Assembly: GCF_004364635.1 (NCBI RefSeq)
Contig: NZ_SOAX01000003.1
Location: 61,442-125,441, forward strand
Direction: 5' to 3'
DNA: 64,000 nucleotides
Source of the DNA: Halospina denitrificans
Lineage (GTDB): Bacteria; Pseudomonadota; Gammaproteobacteria; Pseudomonadales; Oleiphilaceae
Shown here: positions 28,062 to 35,377 of the stretch, piece after piece
How positions within the stretch are numbered: position 1 is the first letter of the stretch
Layout: every line of letters begins with the position of its first letter
Program-made: the position numbers and the translations under genes
Notes under the pieces: generated by a model
The model's database searches: none
The model's input: the letters and a program-made list of their open reading frames with translations, nothing else
Told to the model about the DNA's origin: nothing

Positions 28062-28346
28062 ATGGCCGTACAGGCAGTTTTCTATTCCGATAAAGACGGG
28101 TTTGAAGCCGCAATCAAGGAGCCCCAGCGACTCATGTTCACCAGCAAAGCCGAAGCCGACAAGCGCGACAAGATTCTGGAACTGGCTGGCGAACTTCAGG
28201 TCTTTCTTGAGCGTGAGGTTCCGGACCTTGGCGAGGATCTGGCGGAGCGTTGCGGCATCGCCCTCGCCGAGCACTCGGATTTGCTAAAAACGGCCCTGAA
28301 AAAGCCCAGCGCGCTCAATGAACCTGCCGCAGAGGAGGACACATGA
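28062..28346 (+). CDS. yebG: YebG family protein (DNA-damage-associated)
   Basis: A 94-residue protein matching YebG: MAVQAVFYSDKDG, FTSKAEADKRDKILELA and a helical second half ending in acidic residues. In E. coli, yebG is an SOS gene of unclear function. Here AGGAGCAAGGA precedes the ATG, but I see no CTGT-N8-ACAG LexA box in the 106 bp upstream, so SOS control is not supported. The 3' side runs directly into a transposase fragment. Confidence 0.85.
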   Translation: MAVQAVFYSDKDGFEAAIKEPQRLMFTSKAEADKRDKILELAGELQVFLEREVPDLGEDLAERCGIALAEHSDLLKTALKKPSALNEPAAEEDT

Positions 28347-28361
28347 CGAACACCAGCTACC

Positions 28362-28436
28362 TACGATTTCCCGGCGGTTCACTGGGACCACGACTCGATT
28401 GAATCCACCTTCGCCACACTGCGACTCAGAACCAAG
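28362..28436 (+). pseudogene. IS256 (mutator) family transposase C-terminal remnant
   Basis: In one frame the bases read YDFPAVHWDHDSIESTF followed by ATLRLRTK. This matches the conserved C-terminal region of IS256-type transposases (FPAEHW...NPIESTFATVRHRT), with a few residues deleted in the middle. No start, catalytic DDE residues or inverted repeats remain. It lies 16 bp after yebG and overlaps the last codons of the PEP-CTERM gene, so that gene's final residues come from the insertion-sequence scar. Confidence 0.7.
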
Positions 28437-28965
28437 CGGAGCCGGTCCTGTGCCGATGGCGCAGGAAACCAAATAAGACCAGGCCAAGAGCGAGTAAGCC
28501 GATGGCCGCAGGCTCTGGGACCTTCGCTGTGCGGACTTTGTTAAAGCGTCCCTGCAGCCAGAAATCCCCCGCCGGGCCGGAAACGGATGCGCCTTCGTAA
28601 GGATGGGTGCGGTCAATATTGTGAAATATGTCCTGGCCGGCCTCCAGGGAAAAAAGGTCAAAAAATAGAAAGAAATCAAATTTGTCCCAGGTAACCGGCT
28701 TAAAACCGTTCTCGAACAACTTTGACTCATTTGAAACGGGCTGTTCGTACATCAGTGGCACTGAACCTTGCCAACTAAAAGCGACGGGCTGGCTGACGAA
28801 ATCAAACGAAACAAGACGCCGCTTTTGGGAATCCACGCTAAATATGCCTACGGCCTCGTGAGTCTCGTACCGATTTCCGATTGGATCACTGTAGGAATAA
28901 GTAATGAGAGATGCGCTTGCTGAGAGTGAAAAAAAGACCAGGGCTAGAGCTGCTATCCATTTCAT
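28426..28965 (-). CDS. PEP-CTERM sorting-domain secreted protein
   Basis: A 179-residue exported protein: signal peptide MKWIAALALVFFSLSASAS, a beta-rich middle, and a C-terminal sorting signal VPEPAAIGLLALGLVLFGF followed by RHRHR, the tripartite PEP-CTERM tag (Pro-Glu-Pro, membrane helix, basic end) cut by exosortase/XrtA. Middle part unrecognised. Upstream is a strong -24/-12 promoter, and AAGGA lies eight bases before the ATG. Base composition looks lower in GC than the neighbours. The last few residues (GSAWF) run into a transposase remnant. It is probably a cell-surface or matrix protein controlled by PrsK/PrsR. Confidence 0.88.
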   Translation of the reverse strand: MKWIAALALVFFSLSASASLITYSYSDPIGNRYETHEAVGIFSVDSQKRRLVSFDFVSQPVAFSWQGSVPLMYEQPVSNESKLFENGFKPVTWDKFDFFLFFDLFSLEAGQDIFHNIDRTHPYEGASVSGPAGDFWLQGRFNKVRTAKVPEPAAIGLLALGLVLFGFLRHRHRTGSAWF

Positions 28966-29006
28966 TTTGGGAATTCCTTAAGGTCGTTGGTCGGATACAA
29001 GCGCTA

Positions 29007-29022
29007 CGCAATTTTTACGCCA
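29007..29022 (-). promoter_or_regulatory. Sigma-54 (-24/-12) promoter of the PEP-CTERM gene
   Basis: On the minus strand the sequence is TGGCGT-AAAAA-TTGCG, matching TGGCAC-N5-TTGCA with GG and GC exactly ten bases apart. Transcription would start near 28996, giving a leader of about 30 bases before the ATG at 28965. PrsR, encoded in this window, has the GAFTGA loop needed to activate it. An 8-bp inverted repeat, AAGGTCGT at 28980-28987 and ACGACCTT at 29043-29050, flanks the element. Confidence 0.8.
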
Positions 29023-29075
29023 TCCCCAATAATCAACAGGTTACGACCTTCCTTTCTTTGAGGTGTAAGATATTT

Positions 29076-29085
29076 TGACGCGTCA
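29076..29085. promoter_or_regulatory. Candidate upstream activator site (palindrome) for the PEP-CTERM promoter
   Basis: The perfect palindrome TGACGCGTCA lies about 55 bp upstream of the -24 element, or 80-90 bp before the predicted transcription start, a normal place for an enhancer of a sigma-54 activator. The link to PrsR is inference from position only. Confidence 0.35.
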
Positions 29086-29174
29086 GAAGAGAAAGAAGAC
29101 GAGCATAGGCCGCCGCAACTCTAATGGGAGAGGAGTTAGCGGATCTCTTGAGTGCCATAGGCTATTGAAAAGTA

Positions 29175-29260
29175 TGGTGCGGGTGGCCGGACTTGAACCG
29201 GCACGGCCAAAGGCCTCAAGATTTTAAGTCTTGTGTGTCTACCAGTTCCACCACACCCGC
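29175..29260 (-). tRNA. tRNA-Leu (anticodon UAA)
   Basis: Read on the minus strand, the sequence begins GCGGGTG and ends CACCCGC-A-CCA, with CCA encoded. The anticodon arm is CAAGA-CTTAAAA-TCTTG, giving UAA. A long variable arm (GGCCTTTGGCC) marks class II tRNA-Leu, and the T arm is GCCGG-TTCAAGT-CCGGC. All stems pair. It stands alone between the PEP-CTERM promoter region and the universal stress gene. Confidence 0.97.
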
Positions 29261-29315
29261 AACACCTCTGGGAGGTGAGGCGGGATTGTATAAAGCCCTG
29301 TCGGGGAACGCAATG

Positions 29316-30209
29316 TCAGTCGCCCCGCGCCAGCATCACGTCACAGGGCAATTTGTGCACGAGCCGGCTTGAGACGCGCCCGGGCAGCCAGCGGGTCAGG
29401 CGGCTGCGACTGTGCCCGCCCATGACCACCAGGTCGGCATTCACCTCGGAGACCTGGTTCTCGATTTCCTCCACGGGGTGGCCGTGGATGATACGCACAT
29501 CCACATGGTCTCCGATCATTCCGGTACGCTCCATCATGGACTGCAGGTAATCGGTCACCGTCCGGTCCTGTTGCTGCCACTCCTCCTCGAGCGCCTCATT
29601 CGGCATCCCCGCGTCCCTGAGTCGTTCAAAGGCACGGCTGTCAATAACGTGGACAATCCTCACGTTGGCCCTGGGGAACCAGGTCCGAACTGCCGCCATC
29701 GCGGTTTCCGCCTCTTCCGAGAAATCCGCGGCAATCACGACCTGTTGGTAAGGCGTGACACTTTCGCGCCGAACCACAAGGGTCGGCATGTGCATGTACC
29801 AGAGCAGCTGCTCGGCGGTGGAGCCCAGAAGAAGATCCCGAACCGCATGACGACCGTGCGCCCCGATAACCAACAACTGGCTGCCGGTACCTTCGGCGAG
29901 TGTATGGAGCTGTTCAGCGACATAGCCAAACGCGGCATGGGGTTTGATTGTCACCCCCGATTCCCCTTTCAGCGCCGACAGCTCCCGCGTAAGGCGCTCA
30001 CGGACCGCATCCTTGAGGCGTTCGACTATCGATCCCTCACTATCCGTATCCGCGTCCTTCAGCCACTTCCGCTCAGGAAACGCCTCATCCACGACATGCG
30101 CGGCATGCACCGGCATCCCGTGTTCGTCGGCGAGCTGGAACGCCCGTCCCGCTGCACGCTCGGAGCGTTCCGAAAAGTCGTGGGCAATCAGTACACCGGA
30201 TTCTGACAT
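29316..30209 (-). CDS. Tandem-domain universal stress protein (UspA family)
   Basis: About 297 residues with two Usp domains. The first (1-145) ends with VIGAHGRHAVRDLLLGSTAEQLLWY, the ATP-binding G-2X-G-9X-G(S/T) pattern; the second (150-297) has VMGGHSRSRLTRWLPGRVSSRLV. Tandem Usp proteins in related bacteria accompany anaerobic or energy stress. The second of two adjacent ATGs (30209) has the better distance from GGAG. It lies downstream of gap, about 90 bp away on the same strand. I found no convincing copy of the TTGAC-N4-GTCAA palindrome directly upstream. Confidence 0.88.
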   Translation of the reverse strand: MSESGVLIAHDFSERSERAAGRAFQLADEHGMPVHAAHVVDEAFPERKWLKDADTDSEGSIVERLKDAVRERLTRELSALKGESGVTIKPHAAFGYVAEQLHTLAEGTGSQLLVIGAHGRHAVRDLLLGSTAEQLLWYMHMPTLVVRRESVTPYQQVVIAADFSEEAETAMAAVRTWFPRANVRIVHVIDSRAFERLRDAGMPNEALEEEWQQQDRTVTDYLQSMMERTGMIGDHVDVRIIHGHPVEEIENQVSEVNADLVVMGGHSRSRLTRWLPGRVSSRLVHKLPCDVMLARGD

Positions 30210-30302
30210 CATCCTTCTCCATGCCTGCGGGCTTGAACATCATTGGACTTTCTCAAAGCTTTCGTTAAGCATAACAGAAGAAACCCCGGCTGCGACCCTG
30301 CC

Positions 30303-31301
30303 TCAATCTCCCATCAGACGGGCCACATCCAGCATGCGGTTGGTAAAACCCCATTCATTATCGTACCAGGCCAGAACCTTAACCTGGGTGCCGAGTACCC
30401 GTGTCTGGCTGGCGTCATATACGGCCGAGAACGGGGAATGATTGAAGTCCACGGAGACCAGCGGTTCATCCGTATACCCAAGGACGTTTCTCAGCGCTCC
30501 ATCCGATGCCTTTTTCATGGCCGAATTGAGGTCATTGACGCTCACCTCGTGTTTCAGAATGGCGTGCAGGTCCACCATCGATACATTGATCGTGGGGACG
30601 CGCACCGCCATGCCGTCGAGCTTGCCGGCCAGCCGGGGCAGAACCAGCCCCACCGCATCGGCGGCGCCGGTCTTGGTGGGGATCAGGTTGCTTGCGGCCG
30701 CCCTGGCCCGGTACAGGTCTTTGTGGGCCTTGTCGATCAGGTTCTGGTCATTGGTGTACGCGTGGATCGTGGTCATCTGGCCCTGCTCCACCCCGAAGGC
30801 CTCATCGAGCACTTTGGCAATCGGGGCCAGGCAGTTGGTGGTGCAGCTTGCGTTGGAGACAATACGATCATCGTCCGTCAACTGATCGTGATTGATTCCG
30901 TAGACTACCGTCCGGTCTGCGTCCGGAACCGGATAGGAAACGAGTACACGGTGGGCACCCGCATCCAGGTGCCCGCTCAACAATTCGCGTTTCTTCATCT
31001 TGCCCGTGCATTCGAGGACCACATCCACACCCAGATCCTTCCAGGGGAGCTGGGCCGGATCCTTCTCCGAGAGGCAGAGAATCTCCTGGTTCCCAACGGT
31101 CAGGTGGTCCCCGTCCAGGGTCACCGGCGTACGGAAGTGGCCGTGGGTGGTGTCATGACGCAGGAGGTGACAAAGAACCCGGGGTTCCACCAGGTCATTG
31201 ATGGCCACGACCTCGATCTGGTTTTCCAGCCCGCGTTCATGGATGGCCCAGACCAGGCAACGCCCGATCCGCCCGAAACCGCTGATGGCAACGCGCAACA
31301 T
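30303..31301 (-). CDS. gap: Glyceraldehyde-3-phosphate dehydrogenase, type I
   Basis: Glycolytic/gluconeogenic enzyme of 332 residues. Markers are VAISGFGRIGR (NAD fold), the catalytic Cys in SNASCTTNCLAP, IPTKTGAADAVGLVLP, GMAVRVPTINVSMVDL and WYDNEWGFTNRMLD. Some segments (PWKDLGVDVVLECTG, PLVSVDFNHSPFSA) resemble erythrose-4-phosphate dehydrogenase too, but the central signature is GapA-like. GGGGAGG lies six bases before the ATG at 31301. It is downstream of the dodecin gene (76 bp) and may be expressed from the promoter at 31.6 kb. Confidence 0.92.
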   Translation of the reverse strand: MLRVAISGFGRIGRCLVWAIHERGLENQIEVVAINDLVEPRVLCHLLRHDTTHGHFRTPVTLDGDHLTVGNQEILCLSEKDPAQLPWKDLGVDVVLECTGKMKKRELLSGHLDAGAHRVLVSYPVPDADRTVVYGINHDQLTDDDRIVSNASCTTNCLAPIAKVLDEAFGVEQGQMTTIHAYTNDQNLIDKAHKDLYRARAAASNLIPTKTGAADAVGLVLPRLAGKLDGMAVRVPTINVSMVDLHAILKHEVSVNDLNSAMKKASDGALRNVLGYTDEPLVSVDFNHSPFSAVYDASQTRVLGTQVKVLAWYDNEWGFTNRMLDVARLMGD

Positions 31302-31376
31302 AAACAACCTCCCCGCTTATGGATGTAGGCTACCCCCTACTATAAATCCTCGGTGAGGGAGATTGGCCAGTGGTGG

Positions 31377-31577
31377 TCACTGCAACACGAAGGTGACCCG
31401 TAGATCCACGCGGTAGCCAGTGACTTTACCGTTCTCAACATGCACCTTCTGCTCGGATACCCACGCACCCTTGATGTTTTCAACGGAGCGGGAGGCCGTT
31501 TCAATGCCATTCTTGATGGCATCCTCAAAGCCACTCTTTGATTCCGCGCTTATTTCGATAACCTTTGCTACTGACAT
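31377..31577 (-). CDS. Dodecin (flavin-binding hollow dodecamer)
   Basis: A 66-residue dodecin: MSVAKVIEISAESKSGFEDAI, ENIKGAWVSEQKVHVENG and YRVDLRVTFVLQ. The flavin-stacking Trp is Trp39. Dodecins store riboflavin or FMN and buffer free flavin against photo-damage. The gene faces away from glk across a 227-bp region carrying a perfect TTGAC-N4-GTCAA palindrome; the hexamer CAGTAT lies 32 bp from the dyad centre on this gene's side. It may be co-transcribed with gap. Confidence 0.93.
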   Translation of the reverse strand: MSVAKVIEISAESKSGFEDAIKNGIETASRSVENIKGAWVSEQKVHVENGKVTGYRVDLRVTFVLQ

Positions 31578-31663
31578 AACCTTCTCCGTGTTCTCAATGT
31601 TTTACACTGGGTACTTCCTGCTCCCCTCTCTTTCCATACTGACGCTGGCCCTCCGTTGAGCTG

Positions 31664-31677
31664 TTGACCGGGGTCAA
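31664..31677. promoter_or_regulatory. Fnr/FixK-type palindrome between dodecin and glk
   Basis: TTGAC-CGGG-GTCAA, perfect arms extended by one more G/C pair on either side (GTTGACC-GG-GGTCAAC). It is 87 bp from the dodecin start and 128 bp from the glk start. A CAGTAT hexamer 32 bp from the centre points to dodecin as the class II target; no comparable -10 was found toward glk. Confidence 0.6.
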
Positions 31678-31804
31678 CAATACACGCCGTAAACGAGGGG
31701 CTTTCCAGGAACGGACAGGATCGTTGATACAGATCAATGTCGAGGTAAGAAATAGGATCGACAGTTATAGCTCTCAGACCGGATCCGGATGCTGGAGGCT
31801 CTTC

Positions 31805-32842
31805 ATGAAAGTGTTGGTAGGCGACATCGGCGGAACCAATGCCCGCTTCCGTCTCCTGGAGGGAGAAGGCCATCAATGGTGTCTGCGGCATCAGTCAACC
31901 TGGTCCAGCCCCCGGTTCGACTCCCTTGAGGCATTGCTCGAGGCATTGATGTCCAATTTCTCAAGGCTTGAGAAAGCCACCATTGACGAAGCCTGGCTTG
32001 CCGTCGCGGGTCCCGTCCGAGCGGGACGCGTTACCTTTACCAATCTGCCCTGGCAGGCGGATTCCCAGGCGCTCGCCGCCCGGTTCGGGTGGAACCGTGT
32101 GTCCCTGATCAATGACCTCGAGGCCCTTGCGCACGCGGTTCCGAGCCTAGGGGCCAAGGAGTTGATGCCCCTCCAGCACGGTAGCCCGGGCAATGCCAAT
32201 TGCCTGGTGGTTGCGGTAGGAACCGGGCTGGGGGTTGCCACCTTCAAGACTCAGGATCACGGCGTGGATGTATTTGCTTCCGAGGGGGGGCATATCGATT
32301 TTGCTCCAGCTGATCCAGACGACTTCCGGCTGCTGGAGTACCTGCGCACGCGTTACGGACATATCAGCCAGGAACGGGTTCTCTCCGGCCGGGGCCTGGC
32401 CGATCTTTACCGTTTTGTCTGTGACGAACAGGGCGCGCCGCCAGAGAGCGCTCTACTTGAAGCTGACGATCCTGCCGCTGCCATCAACCAACGCGCGGAG
32501 TCCGCCCAGGCGCCCATGGCCGTGGCTGCCATCGAACGCTTCTCGGGATTACTGGGGCGGTTTCTCGGCAATGCTGCCCTCTTCTCCGCAGCCTTGGGCG
32601 GAGTCTACCTCTGCGGGGGTGTCGCAACTCGGCTGTACCCCTACCTGACCAATGCCGCTTTCCTCGATGCCTTCCTGGACCGGGGCCGAATGAAGCCCAT
32701 GATGGAGCGGATCCCGGTCTGGACGATTGCAAGCACCGAGGTAGGCCTTAACGGGGTCACCGCACTGGCAACCCGCTACGCCGTGACCGGGATGCCGATT
32801 GACGCCTGCGCCGTTGATCATCTATCACAGGCCCAGTCATAA
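31805..32842 (+). CDS. glk: Glucokinase
   Basis: Phosphorylates glucose to glucose-6-phosphate with ATP. The 345-residue protein has the phosphate loop GDIGGTNARFRLL at residue 7, LINDLEALAHAVPSL with the catalytic Asp, VVAVGTGLGVA, and SEGGHIDFAP, as in the bacterial Glk family. GGAGG six bases before the ATG at 31805 fixes the start; the frame is open further upstream through the regulatory region. In context it feeds glucose freed from glycogen by MalQ and GH57 activity into glycolysis. Confidence 0.93.
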   Translation: MKVLVGDIGGTNARFRLLEGEGHQWCLRHQSTWSSPRFDSLEALLEALMSNFSRLEKATIDEAWLAVAGPVRAGRVTFTNLPWQADSQALAARFGWNRVSLINDLEALAHAVPSLGAKELMPLQHGSPGNANCLVVAVGTGLGVATFKTQDHGVDVFASEGGHIDFAPADPDDFRLLEYLRTRYGHISQERVLSGRGLADLYRFVCDEQGAPPESALLEADDPAAAINQRAESAQAPMAVAAIERFSGLLGRFLGNAALFSAALGGVYLCGGVATRLYPYLTNAAFLDAFLDRGRMKPMMERIPVWTIASTEVGLNGVTALATRYAVTGMPIDACAVDHLSQAQS

Positions 32843-32859
32843 CAATGAGGAATCCATGA

Positions 32860-33885
32860 ATGGGTCTGGACAATAGACTGCCCGAGACAATGAAGGCCAT
32901 GGTTCTGGAAGAACAGGGCCAGCCTCTGAAACAGCGGCAGCTACCCATGCCGGAGATTCAAACCCCGGACCAGGTGCTGCTGAAAGTTGAAGCCTGCGGC
33001 GTCTGCCGGACGGACCTCCACATACTGGATGGCGAACTGCCCGATCCCAAACGGCCGTTGATTCCCGGCCACCAGATTGTTGGCACGGTCGTGCGCACCG
33101 GTGACGCTGTCACCAACCTCCAACCGGGGGACCGTGTCGGGGTGCCCTGGCTTGGTCACACCGACGGATCCTGCCGCTACTGCCGCCGGGGGCAGGAGAA
33201 CCTGTGCGAACAGGCTCGCTTCACGGGTTACACCATGGACGGTGGCTATGCGGAGTATGCCCTGGCCCACGAACCATTCTGCTTTCCGCTGCCGCCCGAT
33301 GCCAGGGCTCTGGATATCGCGCCCCTGCTCTGTGCGGGATTGATCGGCTTTCGTACCTGGCGGCTTGCCGGCGGGGTGGATAATGAACGACTCGGGATCT
33401 ATGGCTTTGGCGCGGCTGCCCATATCCTGTGCCAGATTGCGTGCTGGTACGGGCAGTCCGTTTATGCCTTTACGCGCCCGGGGGACGAGGCGGCGCAGAA
33501 GCTCGCACGCGATCTTGGCGCCGTCTGGGCCGGCTCCAGCGAGGAGGATCCGCCCGAGGTACTGGATGCGGCTCTTGTTTTCGCACCGGTCGGTGACCTT
33601 ATGGTTACCGCCCTCGGACATGTGGACCGTGGCGGCAGCGTGGTCAGCGGCGGCATCCACATGAGCGACATTCCGGCCTTTCCCTACCGGCTGCTGTGGG
33701 AAGAGCGCAGCATGAAGTCGGTGGCCAACCTGACCCGGGAGGATGGCCATGCCTTCCTCGAGGTGGCGCCCCGCGTTCCCGTGCGCACCGAGGTGCATGC
33801 CTACGCGTTGAAGGATGCCAACCAGGCCCTGGAGGATCTCCGCCACGGCCGTTTTGCTGGGGCCGCAGTCCTCACCATGGACTGA
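32860..33885 (+). CDS. Zinc-dependent alcohol dehydrogenase (AdhA/AdhP-like)
   Basis: A 341-residue medium-chain dehydrogenase. Catalytic-zinc ligands are visible in CGVCRTDLH and PGHQIVG. The structural-zinc lobe reads HTDGSCRYCRRGQENLC, so the first of the usual four Cys is replaced (Asp or Ser in its place). Nucleotide-binding loop IYGFGAAAHIL. It probably interconverts ethanol or other short alcohols and aldehydes with NAD(H). It follows glk by 17 bp, and fermentative aldehyde reduction would fit the neighbouring sugar genes. Confidence 0.85.
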   Translation: MGLDNRLPETMKAMVLEEQGQPLKQRQLPMPEIQTPDQVLLKVEACGVCRTDLHILDGELPDPKRPLIPGHQIVGTVVRTGDAVTNLQPGDRVGVPWLGHTDGSCRYCRRGQENLCEQARFTGYTMDGGYAEYALAHEPFCFPLPPDARALDIAPLLCAGLIGFRTWRLAGGVDNERLGIYGFGAAAHILCQIACWYGQSVYAFTRPGDEAAQKLARDLGAVWAGSSEEDPPEVLDAALVFAPVGDLMVTALGHVDRGGSVVSGGIHMSDIPAFPYRLLWEERSMKSVANLTREDGHAFLEVAPRVPVRTEVHAYALKDANQALEDLRHGRFAGAAVLTMD

Positions 33886-33910
33886 GCCGAGCACCCCGGC
33901 TAGGACGCGT

Positions 33911-35377
33911 TCAGGCCACTCTGGGGTAATGGCCCTTCATGCGTTCGCCCAGGGCATCCCGGTACAGGTTTTCATAGGCGGTCGCCGCATCGAGCCACTC
34001 GAACCGCTCCCTCATGGCATTACCCATGAGTTGCTTCCAGGCGTCTTTCTGTTCGTAAAGCGCCAATGCCCGGTCAACAGTCTCCAGAAGTGCCCCCACT
34101 TCCGGCGCGCTCATGCGGAGCCCGTTCGCGCTATCAAGCCCGGAATCCAGATCCTTCACTGTATCCCGGAGCCCGCCAACACCGGTAACAAGCGGGATAG
34201 TGCCATAACGCATGGCAATCATCTGCACCAGGCCACAGGGCTCAAAACGGGAAGGCATGAGCAGCATGTCCGCGCCGGCGTAGAGCTGGTGGGCGCGATC
34301 CTCATCGAAGGCGGTGTGGACGGATAACCTTCCCTCGTGGCGCCGGGCAAGGCGATGCAGCTCACTTTCGATCTGAGCCGCTCCCGCACCCAGCACAACC
34401 AGCCGGAGATCCTTCTTCATGAGCTCCGGCATCGCCTCAAGCAACAGGTCGATGCCCTTCTGTTCCGTCAGCCGGCCCACCCAGACGATAACCGGTGCCC
34501 TGTCACTGTGGTCAAAGGCCAGTCCCAGCTCACGGATCAGTTCCTGGCGCTGGCTTGCCTTGCCTTCCGGGTGTTCTGAATCGAAATGATGGGTCAGCCT
34601 CGGATCCGTCGCCGGATTCCAGGCCGCGTAATCGATCCCGTTAAGGATACCGCTCAATACGCCGGAACGGGCCCTGAGCAGTCCATCCATGCCGCCGCCG
34701 AATTCGGGTGTCTGAATCTCCTCCGCGTAGGAGGGACTGACGGTCGTGATGCGATCCGCGAAATTGATCCCGGCCTTCAGCAGCGAAATGCTTCCGTAGA
34801 ACTCCAGGCCATCGGGCTGGTAAAGATGGTCCGGAAGCTCAAGCCGCTCCAGGATTTCCGGCGGGAAGCAGCCGCTGAAACCGGCGTTATGGATAGTGAA
34901 TACCGACGCCGCGGCCGCTCCCTGCAGGCGCATCCAGACCGGGGTAAGGCCGGTATGCCAGTCGTTGCTGTGCACAATGTCCGGCTGCCACCCTGTTTCC
35001 AGCCTGCCACAGGCAATGTCGGCAGCAACCCGGGAGAGCATCCCGAACTGGACGGCGTTGTCCGCCCAGGGCGTACCGGCCTTGTTGAGATAGGGGCGAC
35101 CCCGGCGGCGCAGGAACCCCGGGGTCTCCAGCAGCCATACCGGGCACGGCAGGCTCGCTTGATTGGTCTCGACAATGCGCCCCTTCCCTGCCGCCAGGCG
35201 GACCCGGGTTTCAAGTTCCCGGGTCAGATTCCGTTGATAGGCCGGTATGAGCACCCGCACGTCGTGGCCCCGGGCGGTCAGTGCAGCGGGCAGCGAGCCA
35301 ACCACATCACCCAGGCCGCCCACCTGGGCCAGCGGCGCCATTTCAGCCGCGACCAGCAGAATCTTCATCGACTCCAT
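33911..35377 (-). CDS. glgA: Glycogen synthase (ADP-glucose type)
   Basis: GT5 glycosyltransferase of 488 residues that elongates alpha-1,4-glucan from ADP-glucose. N-terminal domain [42 protein letters not shown]-terminal domain [16 protein letters not shown] and [18 protein letters not shown] with the catalytic Glu. The substrate-binding KxGGL loop reads QVGGL, that is, Gln18 in place of Lys. The ATG at 35377 has AAGGAG seven bases upstream. It overlaps the end of glgB by 35 bp and is translated as the second gene of glgB-glgA. Confidence 0.93.
   Translation of the reverse strand: MESMKILLVAAEMAPLAQVGGLGDVVGSLPAALTARGHDVRVLIPAYQRNLTRELETRVRLAAGKGRIVETNQASLPCPVWLLETPGFLRRRGRPYLNKAGTPWADNAVQFGMLSRVAADIACGRLETGWQPDIVHSNDWHTGLTPVWMRLQGAAAASVFTIHNAGFSGCFPPEILERLELPDHLYQPDGLEFYGSISLLKAGINFADRITTVSPSYAEEIQTPEFGGGMDGLLRARSGVLSGILNGIDYAAWNPATDPRLTHHFDSEHPEGKASQRQELIRELGLAFDHSDRAPVIVWVGRLTEQKGIDLLLEAMPELMKKDLRLVVLGAGAAQIESELHRLARRHEGRLSVHTAFDEDRAHQLYAGADMLLMPSRFEPCGLVQMIAMRYGTIPLVTGVGGLRDTVKDLDSGLDSANGLRMSAPEVGALLETVDRALALYEQKDAWKQLMGNAMRERFEWLDAATAYENLYRDALGERMKGHYPRVA

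Noticed and set aside
28343..28402. Nineteen-codon gene starting on the yebG stop codon
   Set aside because: Good ribosome site, but that sequence is forced by the yebG acidic tail, and the frame falls into an IS256 remnant.
29263..29277. Hairpin CACCTC-TGG-GAGGTG as terminator of the universal stress gene
   Set aside because: Six-base stem with three-base loop and no T-run in either direction; too weak to call.
30243..30256. TTGGA-CTTT-CTCAA upstream of the universal stress gene as a further FNR-type site
   Set aside because: Three mismatches in ten arm positions, and the distance leaves no room for a class II promoter before the start codon.
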